DNA from: Sporodiniella umbellata
Taxonomy: Eukaryota; Mucoromycota; Mucoromycetes; Mucorales; Rhizopodaceae
Reading direction: 5' to 3'
DNA length: 13,026 nt
Assembly (NCBI GenBank): GCA_025677835.1
Contig: JAIXMR010000193.1
Coordinates: 1 to 13,026 of the forward strand
Of the stretch, positions 1 through 9,878 are shown piece after piece. Position 1 is the stretch's first letter; each line of letters begins with the position of its first letter. Under the pieces are notes generated by a model that was not told the DNA's origin, did no database searches, and saw only the letters and a program-made list of their open reading frames with translations. Both the position numbers and the translations under genes were made by a program.

Positions 1-200
1 ATGTCCGTCTTCCATCAAGTTGAAAAGCTTCAGCTAAGCTTTCGCGAAAAGAGAATCCTTGGCAATTGGTAATGGATTGCTTAAGTTGATGCAATCTTTC
101 TTTTTTTAGGTCAGCTAATGACATGGCAATAGACACAATAAAAACAAAAAGCCAAAAAAGAAAACAAAAAAAAGATAAAAAACACAACAATGTTTTCTGA
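1..200 (+). CDS. Partial unrecognised gene, last two exons
   Basis: The first base of the window begins an open frame that may be the interior of an exon. Exon 1-68 joins exon 110-200 across a 41-bp GT-AG intron (donor GTAATG at 69, acceptor TTTTTTTAG ending at 109), and the joined frame runs to TGA at 198-200. Without splicing the frame stops at TAA 70-72. The joined tail has a mixed, protein-like first half (contains LQLSFREKRILGNW) and a Lys-rich, basic second half (KSQKRKQKKDKK) of the kind common at the C terminus of nucleolar or RNA-binding proteins. I do not recognise the family. The ATG at position 1 could be a true start (52 aa) or only an internal Met of a longer protein cut by the window edge. 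The gene would be tail-to-tail with TRAX. Confidence is low because the open stretch is short. Confidence 0.35.
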
Positions 201-257
201 GCTCAAACTCTCAGGTTCAACTTGATTGTACATTCAATGGACTACTTTTTGTTTTTG

Positions 258-322
258 TAGCGTCTGTTGACTCTTGAAAAAAAAAACCTCTATATAAATC
301 TATTACCCCTCAACAGACGTTT
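258..322. repeat. Inverted repeat between two convergent genes
   Basis: A perfect 10-bp inverted repeat, CGTCTGTTGA at 261-270 and TCAACAGACG at 310-319, is extended by one G-T, one A-T and one T-G pair outward. The spacer of 39 bp is A+T rich and contains TATATAAA. It lies between the stop of the left-edge gene (200) and the stop of TRAX (398), so it could form a stem-loop in the 3' end of either transcript. No target-site duplication is visible, so I do not call it a transposon end. Confidence 0.5.
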
Positions 323-392
323 GAATAAAAAAACCTTTGAGTTTCAATGAAAACTGGAGTTTTACTAAAGATAAGACTATAAGTTTTCTCAG

Positions 393-398
393 TTTATT
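393..398 (-). terminator. Polyadenylation signal of TRAX
   Basis: AATAAA read on the minus strand overlaps the last base of the TRAX stop codon TAA (400-398). It is followed by T-rich minus-strand sequence. A signal this close implies a very short 3' untranslated region or use of a further downstream site. Confidence 0.45.
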
Positions 399-1556
399 TA
401 AAAACTTTGCTGTTCTTGTTGTGATTGTTCATAATTGTTTTGATGGTCTTTGATTATAGACAGATACATTTCTTTTGGATACTCGCTTCCTTTTATTTGG
501 AAAGTATAACAGGCTAATGTTTGGCATTTAATATATGAATAACTTTCTTTGGTACGACATACCTTGTTCGACTTTCTTTATACTTGCTTTTAAAGTACTC
601 ATCTTTTTGTTTAACAAAGGTAAATACGAGTATGCTAACTTGTCAAAATCTACAAACCAATAAGGCCATCTTTCTTAAAAAAAACCCCCCGTGTAGTTTA
701 TCTGTCTTACCATCTCTAATCTCTCTTAACACTTTGCAAATATTCATTGCTTTGTCATACTTCCCAGAAGATACAATTTGAATAGCGTATCTCATCAACT
801 CCCCTGTTAGGTCGGCTAATCCTAAAATCTATACGCAGTTTATTAAATAAAAATAACCCAAACAAGGTATTTGTGAGACACTTACATAATCCTCATTTCT
901 GATATACAGCCACTAAAATAAAAAGTTTATTGAAATTATTAAGATGGATCCTATACCTGAGTGTCATTTTCGTTTTTGAAAAATGTATCAATCTGCTCTT
1001 TCTTGATAACTTCTTCGTAAAGTAAAAAATGATAAAACGACACTGCCTCTATCTACATAGAATAAGCAACTTATCAGCACCTCTATTATCTCTTACAAAC
1101 TCTTCAAAGGCTCCAGCAAAACTTCTGGCATACCTAGAACGACTATTAAAAAAACAAGCCTCCTGTTATTGCTTCCACTATCGCCTATACATACCTATAA
1201 TAGTTTACGCCCTCGATTTCAACAGATAGTTTTTTGAATAGACCCAATATTTCTTTTTGCTTGGTATCTGCTTCCTTGAAGTTTTTTGAGTTGCGATCTC
1301 CACCTTGGTTACAAACTCTTTGTGTTGTTTGATTGTTTATTTAGATATGAGAGTAAAAGGTAATATACCTATGTAAAGCAAATATCATTTTTTTGCTTGA
1401 AGCCGTGATGTCTCTCGAGATTTTTATAATTCTCTCTCTTCTGTCATGCTGTATAGATGTGTAAGCTAAATAATGTTCGAAGCAGATTCTAGTTTTTTTT
1501 GGTCACCCCACATGCTCATCTAATTGATCTCTACACTCTTGAAAAAAACTATGCAT
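398..1556 (-). CDS. TSNAX: Translin-associated protein X (TRAX), nine exons
   Basis: TRAX is the active subunit of C3PO, the translin-TRAX endoribonuclease that removes siRNA passenger strands in animals and trims tRNA 5' leaders in Neurospora. Exons on the minus strand: 1556-1512, 1448-1369, 1317-1195, 1133-1097, 1052-957, 912-886, 828-711, 649-563, 513-398. Introns are 44-63 bp; all are GT-AG. The product is 242 aa (human about 290). Family hallmarks in order: KISRDIT near residue 24, FIEAVSF at 95-101, LADLTGELM at 140-148, LKASIKKVEQ at 195-204, then ACYTFQIKGSEYPK. Glu94, Glu97, Asp142 and Glu146 have the spacing of the human catalytic residues E126, E129, D193, E197, so an active RNase is expected. 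An in-frame TAA lies just upstream of the ATG, so the NLS-bearing N-terminal tail of animal TRAX is absent. The first donor, GTGGGG, is unusual. Tail is Gln-rich. Confidence 0.94.
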
Positions 1557-1618
1557 AGTTTTTTGTGTTTAAAAAGAAACGGGACAACTGAGTATTTTTG
1601 CTTTTTCTTCAAAAGAAA
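1557..1618. promoter_or_regulatory. 62-bp bidirectional intergenic promoter, TRAX / PNC1
   Basis: Only 62 bp separate the TRAX start codon (1556, minus) from the PNC1 start codon (1619, plus). The stretch has a CTTTTTCTTC pyrimidine tract just before the PNC1 ATG and a run of T/A before the TRAX ATG. I see no TATA consensus in it apart from TTTAAAAA. The upstream activating sequences of each gene probably lie inside the 5' part of the other, for example in TRAX intron 1 (1511-1449) or PNC1 intron 1 (1622-1694). Confidence 0.5.
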
Positions 1619-2449
1619 ATGGTAAAAAAAAAAAAAAGCAAACACATAAGCTTGGATGAGACCTTTTACATTGTGACTTATTTCATTCATCAAGGATGAA
1701 AAAACAGCACTCATTGTAGTTGACTTGCAAAATGATTTCATGGAAGGTGGATCTTTAGGGATACCAAATTCTTTTTCGATTATAAAGCCGGTGAATGAGA
1801 TTATTCAGTACATAAAATCCAAGGGCGGCTTAGTGATTGCTACTCAGGTAGTGTTGAGCCTCAGTATTATATTAAAATTAATAATATGCTTTAGGACTGG
1901 CACGCAAAAGACCATATCAGCTTTGCTTCTAACCACCACAATAAAAGCGTTTTTGATGTCATTCAAATAGAACACAGCGGCATAAAGCTTGAGCAAACCT
2001 TGTGGCCCGATCACTGCGTGGTAAAAAAAAATCAGTGTCCACCCATATCCCTATTTTGAAAAAACTCTAAATTTTCTTGTACAAAGGAAAACACTATGGG
2101 GGTAGAGATATATAAGCAAGTCGATAGCAAATACTTTGACTATATTGTGAAGAAAGGCATAAACAGTCAGGTTGATTCCTACAGCGCCTTTATGAACAAT
2201 AGTTTTTCTGAAGTTACTGAACTACCCAAAATTTTGTACCAAAACCTCATTGAAAAAGTTGTTGTTGTTGGCCTCGCCGCTGATTATTGTGTTAAACACA
2301 CCGCTTTGGATGCAGTCAAATTTGGATTCAAGACTGTAATAATCAATGAAGCAGTAGAGGGTACAAGTCGAGTCAGCAAGGAGACTGCGCTTGAACTTTT
2401 GAAGTCCAAAGGTGTAGTTATACAAAGCATATCTGATGTAATCCATTAA
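1619..2449 (+). CDS. PNC1: Nicotinamidase (Pnc1 family), four exons
   Basis: It hydrolyses nicotinamide to nicotinate plus ammonia, the first step of NAD+ salvage by the Preiss-Handler route, and in yeast thereby relieves nicotinamide inhibition of sirtuins. Exons: 1619-1621 (the ATG alone), 1695-1847, 1895-2020, 2087-2449. Introns of 73, 47 and 66 bp are GT-AG and all phase 0. The product is 214 aa (yeast Pnc1 216). Motifs: ALIVVDLQNDF with Asp11; TQDWH with metal ligands Asp53 and His55; QTLWPDHCV with ligand His92; VKKG with catalytic Lys117; and VGLAADYCVKHTA with nucleophile Cys162. All residues needed for catalysis are present, so the gene looks intact. The start is chosen because exon 2 is open only back to a TGA at 1674-1676, has no in-frame ATG, and a GTAAAA donor directly follows ATG 1619. 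An alternative is exon ATGT (1457-1460) spliced to 1708. Confidence 0.95.
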
Positions 2450-2461
2450 AAAACAAACTGA

Positions 2462-2467
2462 AATAAA
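2462..2467 (+). terminator. Candidate polyadenylation signal of PNC1
   Basis: AATAAA lies 12 bp after the PNC1 TAA. It is the nearest canonical signal and sits in the 67-bp gap before the stop codon of the convergent minus-strand gene, so the two 3' ends probably overlap. Confidence 0.4.
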
Positions 2468-2516
2468 ACGACTATATTTAAGGAGCCTATTGTATTGTAT
2501 GATTTATACATTGCAC

Positions 2517-3286
2517 TTAATTCTTGGTACTGTTCCTTGGTACATCATAACATGCGTCTTCCTCTGGGTTTACTTTTTGCCCAATTTCACATGTAACCAG
2601 ACATAGTCTCAAAAGTACATCTTGGAAACAAAAGACTTAAAAAAGGCTTCTGATTTTTTCAGAGAAGCTCACTTTGCATTTGGCTTCGAAGAACAAAAAA
2701 TTACCCGACTGTGCTAATGTGTTTAGCTGCCATGCATTATTTCTCAAAACAGAAACTAAACGAATCCGAAAATATGCTTACTGCTTACTGCTTTGTTGTC
2801 TTTTTTGCATGCATTCAAAAGATCTTTTGAGATAAGTGTAAACTGTTGGAGGCAAAAACAAAACAAAATAAAAACAAAAAGGCGTACTTTGAAAACACAT
2901 AACCAGTGATACATGCCTTCTCCTATATGTCTCAAAATCAATGTTTGAAAAAAAAAAAAAAGGATCGGATAAGCTTTAAACAGTTAAATTAAATTGTTTA
3001 GAGCCGCGTATATATAACGATTTACTCTATAGGCAACTATTTGTATAGATTTACGATACAGTCCAGTCTTTTGAGTAAAGACCTAACATTATAAAAAAGA
3101 AAAAGACATTCTGTTTGCATTTGATTAAAACTTACATACAATAATATCATTTGGCACAATCGAATGAAACACAACAAACAGAATACTATCGAAAATATGT
3201 GTACTTTTCGGGCTTTTTTTAGATCGAGCAAAACAAACACTATACTGTGTTACCTCAAAACCTGATTCTTGTACACTTCGGAACAT
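2517..3286 (-). CDS. Unrecognised multi-exon gene, small protein
   Basis: Four parts are well supported on the minus strand: exon 2842-2789 (acceptor CTCCAACAG, donor GTAAGC), exon 2726-2705 (acceptor GGCAG, donor GTAATT), a last exon 2620-2517 ending in TAA, and a start at ATG 3286 about 45 bp after a TATAAA. Joined, the 3' half reads through FTLISKDLLNACKKDNKA, LNTLAQS and DVLLRLCLVTCEIGQKV to a tail ending RNSTKN. The 5' half is uncertain: ATG 3286 to GAG 3254 (donor GTAACA), a short piece from 3211 after acceptor AAAAAAAG, an exon SLLKRLDCI ending at a GTAAAT donor near 3051, and a small exon around 2930-2904. The product would be about 90-115 aa, helical by composition, with no domain I can name. 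It is convergent with PNC1 and tandem with the zinc-finger gene upstream. Confidence 0.45.
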
Positions 3287-3330
3287 TTAAACAGACTAAA
3301 AAAAAGCGAGCGGGGAAATACAGGAACCAA

Positions 3331-3336
3331 TTTATA
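3331..3336 (-). promoter_or_regulatory. TATA box of the small unrecognised gene
   Basis: TATAAA on the minus strand is followed by a C/T-rich stretch (CCCCGCTCGC then a T run) and by ATG 3286, the usual spacing of TATA, start site and start codon in fungi. It supports, but does not prove, that the gene starts at 3286. Confidence 0.45.
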
Positions 3337-3377
3337 GCTCTTTTTTGTATAATTGTAAAGAAATTGTCCATAAAATA

Positions 3378-3383
3378 TTTATT
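3378..3383 (-). terminator. Candidate polyadenylation signal of the zinc-finger gene
   Basis: AATAAA on the minus strand, about 157 bp after the zinc-finger stop codon, is the first canonical signal I see downstream. It lies only about 40 bp upstream of the TATA box of the next gene, so the 3' end and the next promoter nearly touch. Confidence 0.35.
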
Positions 3384-3539
3384 GTTTTTAGTTTTAAAGG
3401 TCATTAACCAAAGACCACATAGTACTTAAGATATTGGTGCTAATTGACATAGAAAAAGGACTAAACAGAAAAATGAGAACGACATAAGTCTAAAAGCTGG
3501 CTACATCGTAATGGTCTTATATGATGATCTTGAGCAGAT

Positions 3540-4650
<1,111 letters not shown>

Positions 4651-6279
4651 CCCAGTCTATATCCGACTTGAACAAAAAGCAGAAGGATTAAAAAATGCAG
4701 TAAATAAAGGGTGCTTAAAAGCTACAGAGGAGAAAAAAAAAAGAAACATTTATCCTACGCTTATTTTCCAATATACGGTGAAAAAATGAAAACAAAAAAA
4801 AAAGAAAGAGAAAGAGAAGCAAAAAATACAATCGCCAAATATAGTTTGACACTGTCATCTAGCGTAGTACAAGTTTTATGACAAAAAACCTAACTTGTTT
4901 CCATCATCTTCCCAATTAAGCTACAACTTCGCTTTTTTTTTTATCACGGCGACAACACTCTCATTAAAGCTCTTTCTTTTAGTTTCAACATAGCACTGCT
5001 GTATATTATGAGGCTATTTTAAAAAGAGCAACTTGTCATTGCCCCTCATACTGAAAAATAGCACAATGATAAGCCTATTCTAGTGCCGATCTTATTACAG
5101 TTTTAAATCGCTATCTTTAAGATACTCTCTACATGAATATAGATATTTTTGCAGTGTAAATAAACATATCTAACATTTGCTAACACTACTCAAACTGGGG
5201 TGTAGAAGCCCAAAGTAAAAAATCAACTCAAAGCTTGCATCGGATGGCTAAGTTTCGGGATATTAAAAGTAAAATTTAAGTTTGCCACGTTTTCATTGAT
5301 TGCCATTGTTACATGATTTGTGACATATTGAAGTGCTGCAAAAGTTGATCTTTAATTTTTGCTTTGTACGAAAGGATTTAAAGCACTTCTCGTCTATCAA
5401 AAGAAAACACGATAGGAGTACAAGCGATGCCAAAGCATCGTAAACGGGAAGAATGAAGAATTCAGGTGATTTGCGGGAGTCCAAATATATCCAAAACGCT
5501 TTTATCTATCTGTATCTTTATCGATCACGGTTAACACGTAGGAGCCCCTCTATTTCGAAAGAGTAAAAATAAAATAGTGTTTCATTTGACTTTTGCTATT
5601 ATAAGAGAGCATTTCCCTATTTTCAAGTAGCAAAAGAATCAAGGTGACCACAAAGTCTTGAGATTACGCAATGGGAAAATGAAGGAACGTTTGACAATAA
5701 TTAAATAACAATGTACTACATCGGATAGAGGAAATTTCTGAATGGTCCGCATATTATTAAAACCGAATTACCTAATAACAAACCCGAAACAAACAACCCT
5801 ACAGAAGCTACAAAAATACTTTAGCTAAGGCTATCAGTTCTATTGAACGCTGTTTTTTATTACTTTATATTATTTAGAACAAATGAAGCCCTACACAATA
5901 AATGCTGACCCGGTAAACTTGCAAACTATCTTTACATGAAACAAAAAGAACATCAACTATGATCAGTTAACATTGAATATTTTTGACTTTGAAAAGAGTG
6001 CAAAACTAAACCAATTTATATTCCTCGCTTTACAGCTCTCAATCATCTGCGGTTTCCTATCCGCTCACTCTCATACTTATCTCTAATTTTTTTTTAAAAA
6101 CTTGCCGTATCTGTAAAAGCAAGCCACAGAAGTACAATACTCCTTTTTTATAAAAAAAAACTTCTGAATAGAAACTGAATTAAAATCCCTTTGGTTTGTA
6201 TAAACATATGATTCAAAACTAAAATATTCGTACTTTTTTTCTTTGTAATAAATCGTAAAAAGTTTCATCTTCGAGAAAC
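4651..6279. other. Gene-free AT-rich tract 1
   Basis: No exon set or protein family is recognisable on either strand. It holds poly-A and poly-T runs (for example 4734-4742 and 4795-4803), a purine-rich run (4795-4822), a perfect hairpin CGATGC-CAAA-GCATCG at 5425-5440, and a T9A5 junction at 6087-6100. The stretch 5293-5484 is somewhat richer in G+C and stop-free on the minus strand for 63 codons, but it has no ATG and no known motif. Confidence 0.6.
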
Positions 6280-6361
6280 TTTAGACGTAAATTTGAGGTC
6301 CTTGTAGCTTTTTTTTACTGTTCGCAAGTCACTATATGACTTTCGCACGACTGCAGTACAA
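6280..6361 (-). repeat. Diverged copy of the 8.4-kb-position repeat, inverted
   Basis: Read on the minus strand, GGACCTCAAATTTA (6301-6288) is identical to 8458-8471, and the match continues through CTAAA (6284-6280 versus 8474-8478). On the other side TTGTACTG (6361-6354) matches 8409-8416, at a similar distance (74 versus 63 bp). The sequence between is only weakly alike. This spacing of two anchors is hard to obtain by chance, so I call it a decayed dispersed repeat rather than a coincidence. Confidence 0.5.
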
Positions 6362-7906
6362 ATACACCTAACATAACATTCTCAGTTGCATACAGTAAAA
6401 AAACACAGCATTTCAAGTGTTGAAATCGAATTTAAAATAAATTCTCTTTACAAGCTAAAAGTATTATTGTACAAATATATCAACTTCAGCAAATTTGTAA
6501 GCTGACCACCGATCCCACTGTCAAAACAAATACAATACAAACTCCGATGTAGGAATAGATAAGACATCTCTACATTAGTGGTTAAAAAACATAAAAAATA
6601 GCTTGGTATTTCAGATTTGGATTGAATACAAATTCACTCAAAACTCATCAAATCAATGTGATTTTTATTGATTTTAAAGCATTTATTAATATTTTTGGAA
6701 AACTAGTGTTTTTAATACCAAAATCTTACATACTCAGAATTAATTATTTTCTATGTTTACCTTTACGGCTCAACCTTTAACTCTAATATTTTTTTTTGAT
6801 TTTTCCCACAATAAAAGTCAGCTGATCTGCTTGTCTATATATCATACAGTCTGCGGTTTAGACAATAAAAGGCTTTGTTTCAAAATTTTCCCTTTTCCTT
6901 ACTTCATTTTTTACTACAAAAAAAAAACTAGCCATACCCATTTGGATGTGAAAAAAAAAAAATTTTTTTGAGAAAAGAACCTGCATACATATGAGTGTAC
7001 ACATGCACTTTTGTGAGAATATAAAATTGTAAATAACACACAATTGCTTCCTAAAACCAGTTGTAAAGACAATCAAAAGTGCCGCCTTTGAAAAATATTG
7101 TTCATATCAATAGTGGCATCTTGGTAACCCTTTTCTGCTAATACGTATTCCTGAAAAATTGAGCTTTATGAGCAAACAATACCTGGCAAAAATGCGCGTC
7201 TACTATACTAAACAATAACATACTCGTCATATATACAAAACATGCAAGAATATGACATCGAGAAAAAATCTCTTTTTTCTTTGCTTCCGTTTTGCCTTTT
7301 TTTTTTTTCAAATTTAAAATAAGCCTAATGAATAAAAAACTTGTATACATATTACAGAAATATCAATTTAGTATCCAAACTAAAATTAGTCTAGTATCAA
7401 AAACCAACATATACACAATTTGGACAGAAACTGTAGAAAAGTACAAAATTAAAAAAGAAAGATGGTTTAGTTTACATTCATCTAAGATCACGACCCTTTA
7501 CAAAAACTCAAACACACTTACTCCAAAGTAAACGATCTTTTACTATAGTTCATTCTTTGTCTTGTTGTTATGTATATACTTTCTAGTTTTGGTCTTTCTT
7601 ATACTATTTCTAAAGTTTGCTTTATATCTTAAAGAATCAAAAATGAAAAGAAAAATTGATGAAATTTTTTTTTATATATAACAATAATGAATGTATGCGC
7701 ACTCATACACAAAAGATGAAGTATGCAATATAAAAGTCACCAAATCAATATTATGTGGCAGAACAAAATGTCCTTTATAAGAATTTATATATAGTATCTG
7801 AGAAAAAAATTGGTTAGAAGAGCCTTTTTTTTCATTCTTGACAAAAATACTGATTTACTAACCATCAAATACATTTTGTTACTTTAAAGAGCTTGAATAT
7901 TGCTTT
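6362..7906. other. Gene-free AT-rich tract 2
   Basis: I see no supportable gene. The tract contains an A12T7 junction (6951-6969), several poly-T and poly-A runs, and a lysine-rich open frame from ATG 7328 to TAA 7529-7531 without recognisable motifs, most likely fortuitous in A-rich DNA. Confidence 0.6.
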
Positions 7907-7925
7907 TATATATATATATATATAT
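7907..7925. repeat. (TA)n microsatellite
   Basis: Nineteen bases of uninterrupted alternating T and A (9.5 units), flanked by unrelated AT-rich sequence. Confidence 0.95.
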
Positions 7926-8392
7926 CAAATTTAAATCAAACTATTTTTTTAAGCAGAACACGAAAATTTATAGCTGATATGTACTTTTCCTTTAATTTAA
8001 AGTATACACAATAACAAAATGTACTTTCAAGAGCCTTTGGTATTCTGAATTGAAGTTAACTATCTAATGGTTAAAAAGAATCTTTTATAGCATATATTAC
8101 TTGTCAGAACTCAAATACTTGGAGATTAGTGACAAGTTTTATCAAAATAAGCCCTTTTTATACAAAAATTCAAAATACAACAAAAACTTCAAAAATCTCC
8201 GTTACCTACAGGGAGCTTTTTTTTAGAAAGAAAAACACAAGAAAACTAAACATAATCTTTTTATAATATTTTAATGCTTTTACTAAGACTATTGAATTTG
8301 ATGATTAAAAATGCTTTACTAATGTAAAACTCTGTTTTCTTTTAAAACTGTACGAGAATCGAAGCTACTATTTTATATGTTAATCTGCATAA
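7926..8392. other. Gene-free AT-rich tract 3
   Basis: Plain AT-rich sequence with scattered homopolymer runs. No open frame, RNA gene or repeat that I can support. Confidence 0.6.
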
Positions 8393-8660
8393 ACAAACAA
8401 GTGTAACGTTGTACTGTACTCGAAAAGCTCAGGGGCTATATCGTTTGGTCAGAGGTTGGACCTCAAATTTATGCTAAACAGAGCCCTAATTAAGTTTTGG
8501 TCAATTGGGGCAAAGCTATGTAGGTTCTATTTTTTCATGTCGAAATAGGTTCAAATAGTTTTCAAGTTAATTTTTCGTAGCATACAGCCCATTTCTCTGC
8601 GTAGGTCTATCATTTATGGGCTGCGCAGCCCGTCTAAAGACCGTAGTTTACAGAAAAACC
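8393..8660. repeat. GC-richer structured island, probable dispersed repeat
   Basis: This island stands out from its surroundings by higher G+C and by many GGGCT/AGCCC words. Inverted repeats include GAGGT-TGG-ACCTC (8452-8464), GCCCTAATT/AATTGGGGC (8483-8491 and 8503-8511, one G-T wobble), CAGCCCAT/ATGGGCTG (8585-8592 and 8616-8623) and an outer GGTCT/AGACC pair (8604-8608 and 8638-8642). On the plus strand a 51-codon stop-free frame runs 8393-8545, including SGAISFGQRLDLKF, with no clear start. A diverged inverted relative lies at 6280-6361. It could be a non-autonomous transposon, a transposon fragment, a structured RNA gene, or a chromosome-structure element. I do not recognise the family. 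Confidence 0.5.
8618..8631. repeat. 14-bp GC-rich perfect palindrome
   Basis: GGGCTGCGCAGCCC is its own reverse complement, with 12 of 14 bases G or C, in DNA that is otherwise mostly A and T. It sits inside the outer inverted pair 8604-8608/8638-8642 and shares its left arm with the hairpin 8585-8623, so at least two mutually exclusive folds are possible. Confidence 0.9.
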
Positions 8661-9490
8661 CCGAAAAAAATATTTTAAAGAGCTACACAAGCCATTATTA
8701 AAATCGTTTCTCTTGTTTTTTTTTTGTTAAATATCTAAGTCGTATATTGTATTTGGTATCGTTAGTTTCTAATTAAAAACGTTATAGTTCAATAACACTT
8801 TTCTTCCTAATAAAAGCTCTAATACCAATCTTCACGACCATAGGCTTATTACTATTGTTTTTAGTCCTCATAAGATAGTGTATATTTCTATCTGTTTGAT
8901 CTTCTTTTTAAAAAAAAAGTAAAAAAATGCAGTTAATTTACTTGTCTTTGTATGTTTCAGAGAAAGATCGGGTATACATCGATTTATTTAAAGTACTTAA
9001 AACGAAAAAAAGGCAATAGATAAATACAAGTACAAATAATTTGATTAGTATAAATAGTTAAAAAGACTATCTGCCTTTAACAGAAAAAAACAGTTGTCAA
9101 TTTGTCACTTTTGCTTTGCATGGATGTGTGTAAAACTTGGCTACTCTTGGTTTAGACCCAAAATAAGGAACAATTGTACTGCTTTGATCGGTTTTTTTTA
9201 GCGGCAATGCAAACATAGCTCTATCCAATTTTAGCATATAATTTTTGAAATGGATTAAGGTCTTAAAAAATCATACACACGCACACATCATCATTTATAA
9301 ATATTACCTGTATAGTTATCTTTAGAAAATTCAATGACACCGCTTTTTGCACCATTATATCAAAAATTTAAAAGTATCTATTATCAGTTCCATTCAAAAT
9401 AACATTAATCTATATAAATCATTTAAAGAAACCAGTTTGCTTTTCTGTTTATTTGAATAAAAAAAAGTGGTAGCAGAAAAAAAAAGAGCG

Positions 9491-9507
9491 GGCTTTAGTA
9501 TAAAGCC
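9491..9507. repeat. Short perfect hairpin
   Basis: GGCTTTA and TAAAGCC (7 bp each) are separated by GTA. It could form a tight stem-loop in RNA or a small cruciform. There is no T-run directly after it and no neighbouring gene, so I do not call it a terminator. Confidence 0.6.
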
Positions 9508-9845
9508 AATATCAGTAGACTATAGTGTAAATTATCTTATACGTAAAAGCCGTGACGAAGCTTTTGCTATATGTTCTAGCTTTTTTATAACGCATTGAAA
9601 TACAATGTTTGTATACATCCTATATATATAGTCAAAGCTGCATATACGCTCAGAGCACTTACTAATAATTTTAAAAAACTACTTGGCGTTGTATCTATAT
9701 ATCTGTAGATTTTTGTATATTTGGCTTGGTAAATTAGTGCGCTTACACAATCTGTGTTTTGAAATCCGTCGTTTCACTTAAAATCTTTTCCTCTAACAGG
9801 TGTTTTTTAAAATTAGATAATAACTGTTTAAAATAGGGTTTTTAT

Positions 9846-9878
9846 GTTGTTGTTGTTGTTTTTTTTTAAAAAAAAAAA
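9846..9878. repeat. (GTT)5 followed by T9A11
   Basis: Five GTT units (9846-9860) merge into nine T (9859-9867) and then eleven A (9868-9878). The T-to-A junction is self-complementary. Confidence 0.9.

Noticed and set aside
584..781. 65-codon open frame on the plus strand
   Set aside because: It lies opposite TRAX exons 7 and 8, starts without an ATG (CTTTTAAAG context) and has no protein likeness.
1029..1229. 66-codon open frame on the plus strand starting with ATG
   Set aside because: It is the antisense shadow of TRAX exons 4 and 5 and their flanking introns; the minus strand gives the conserved protein.
1696..1719. ATG at 1696 as the PNC1 start
   Set aside because: It is out of frame with the nicotinamidase motifs and meets TAG after seven codons.
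2662..2832. Two overlapping plus-strand frames open for about 55 codons
   Set aside because: Neither has motifs or a supported start, and the minus strand here has better splice sites and a coherent spliced frame.
3037..3240. 67-codon minus-strand open frame as an intact gene
   Set aside because: It starts at GTG and is mostly hydrophobic from T-rich DNA; only small parts fit the multi-exon model of the unrecognised gene.
7292..7531. 79-codon plus-strand frame (ATG 7328 inside)
   Set aside because: It is Lys/Thr/Ser rich from A-rich DNA, with no motif, no splice context and no promoter I can see.
8432..8511. Possible tRNA in the GC-richer island (GGGGCTA start, GAGGTTGGACCTC stem)
   Set aside because: No matching 3' acceptor arm at the right distance and no GGTTCRANYCC B box.
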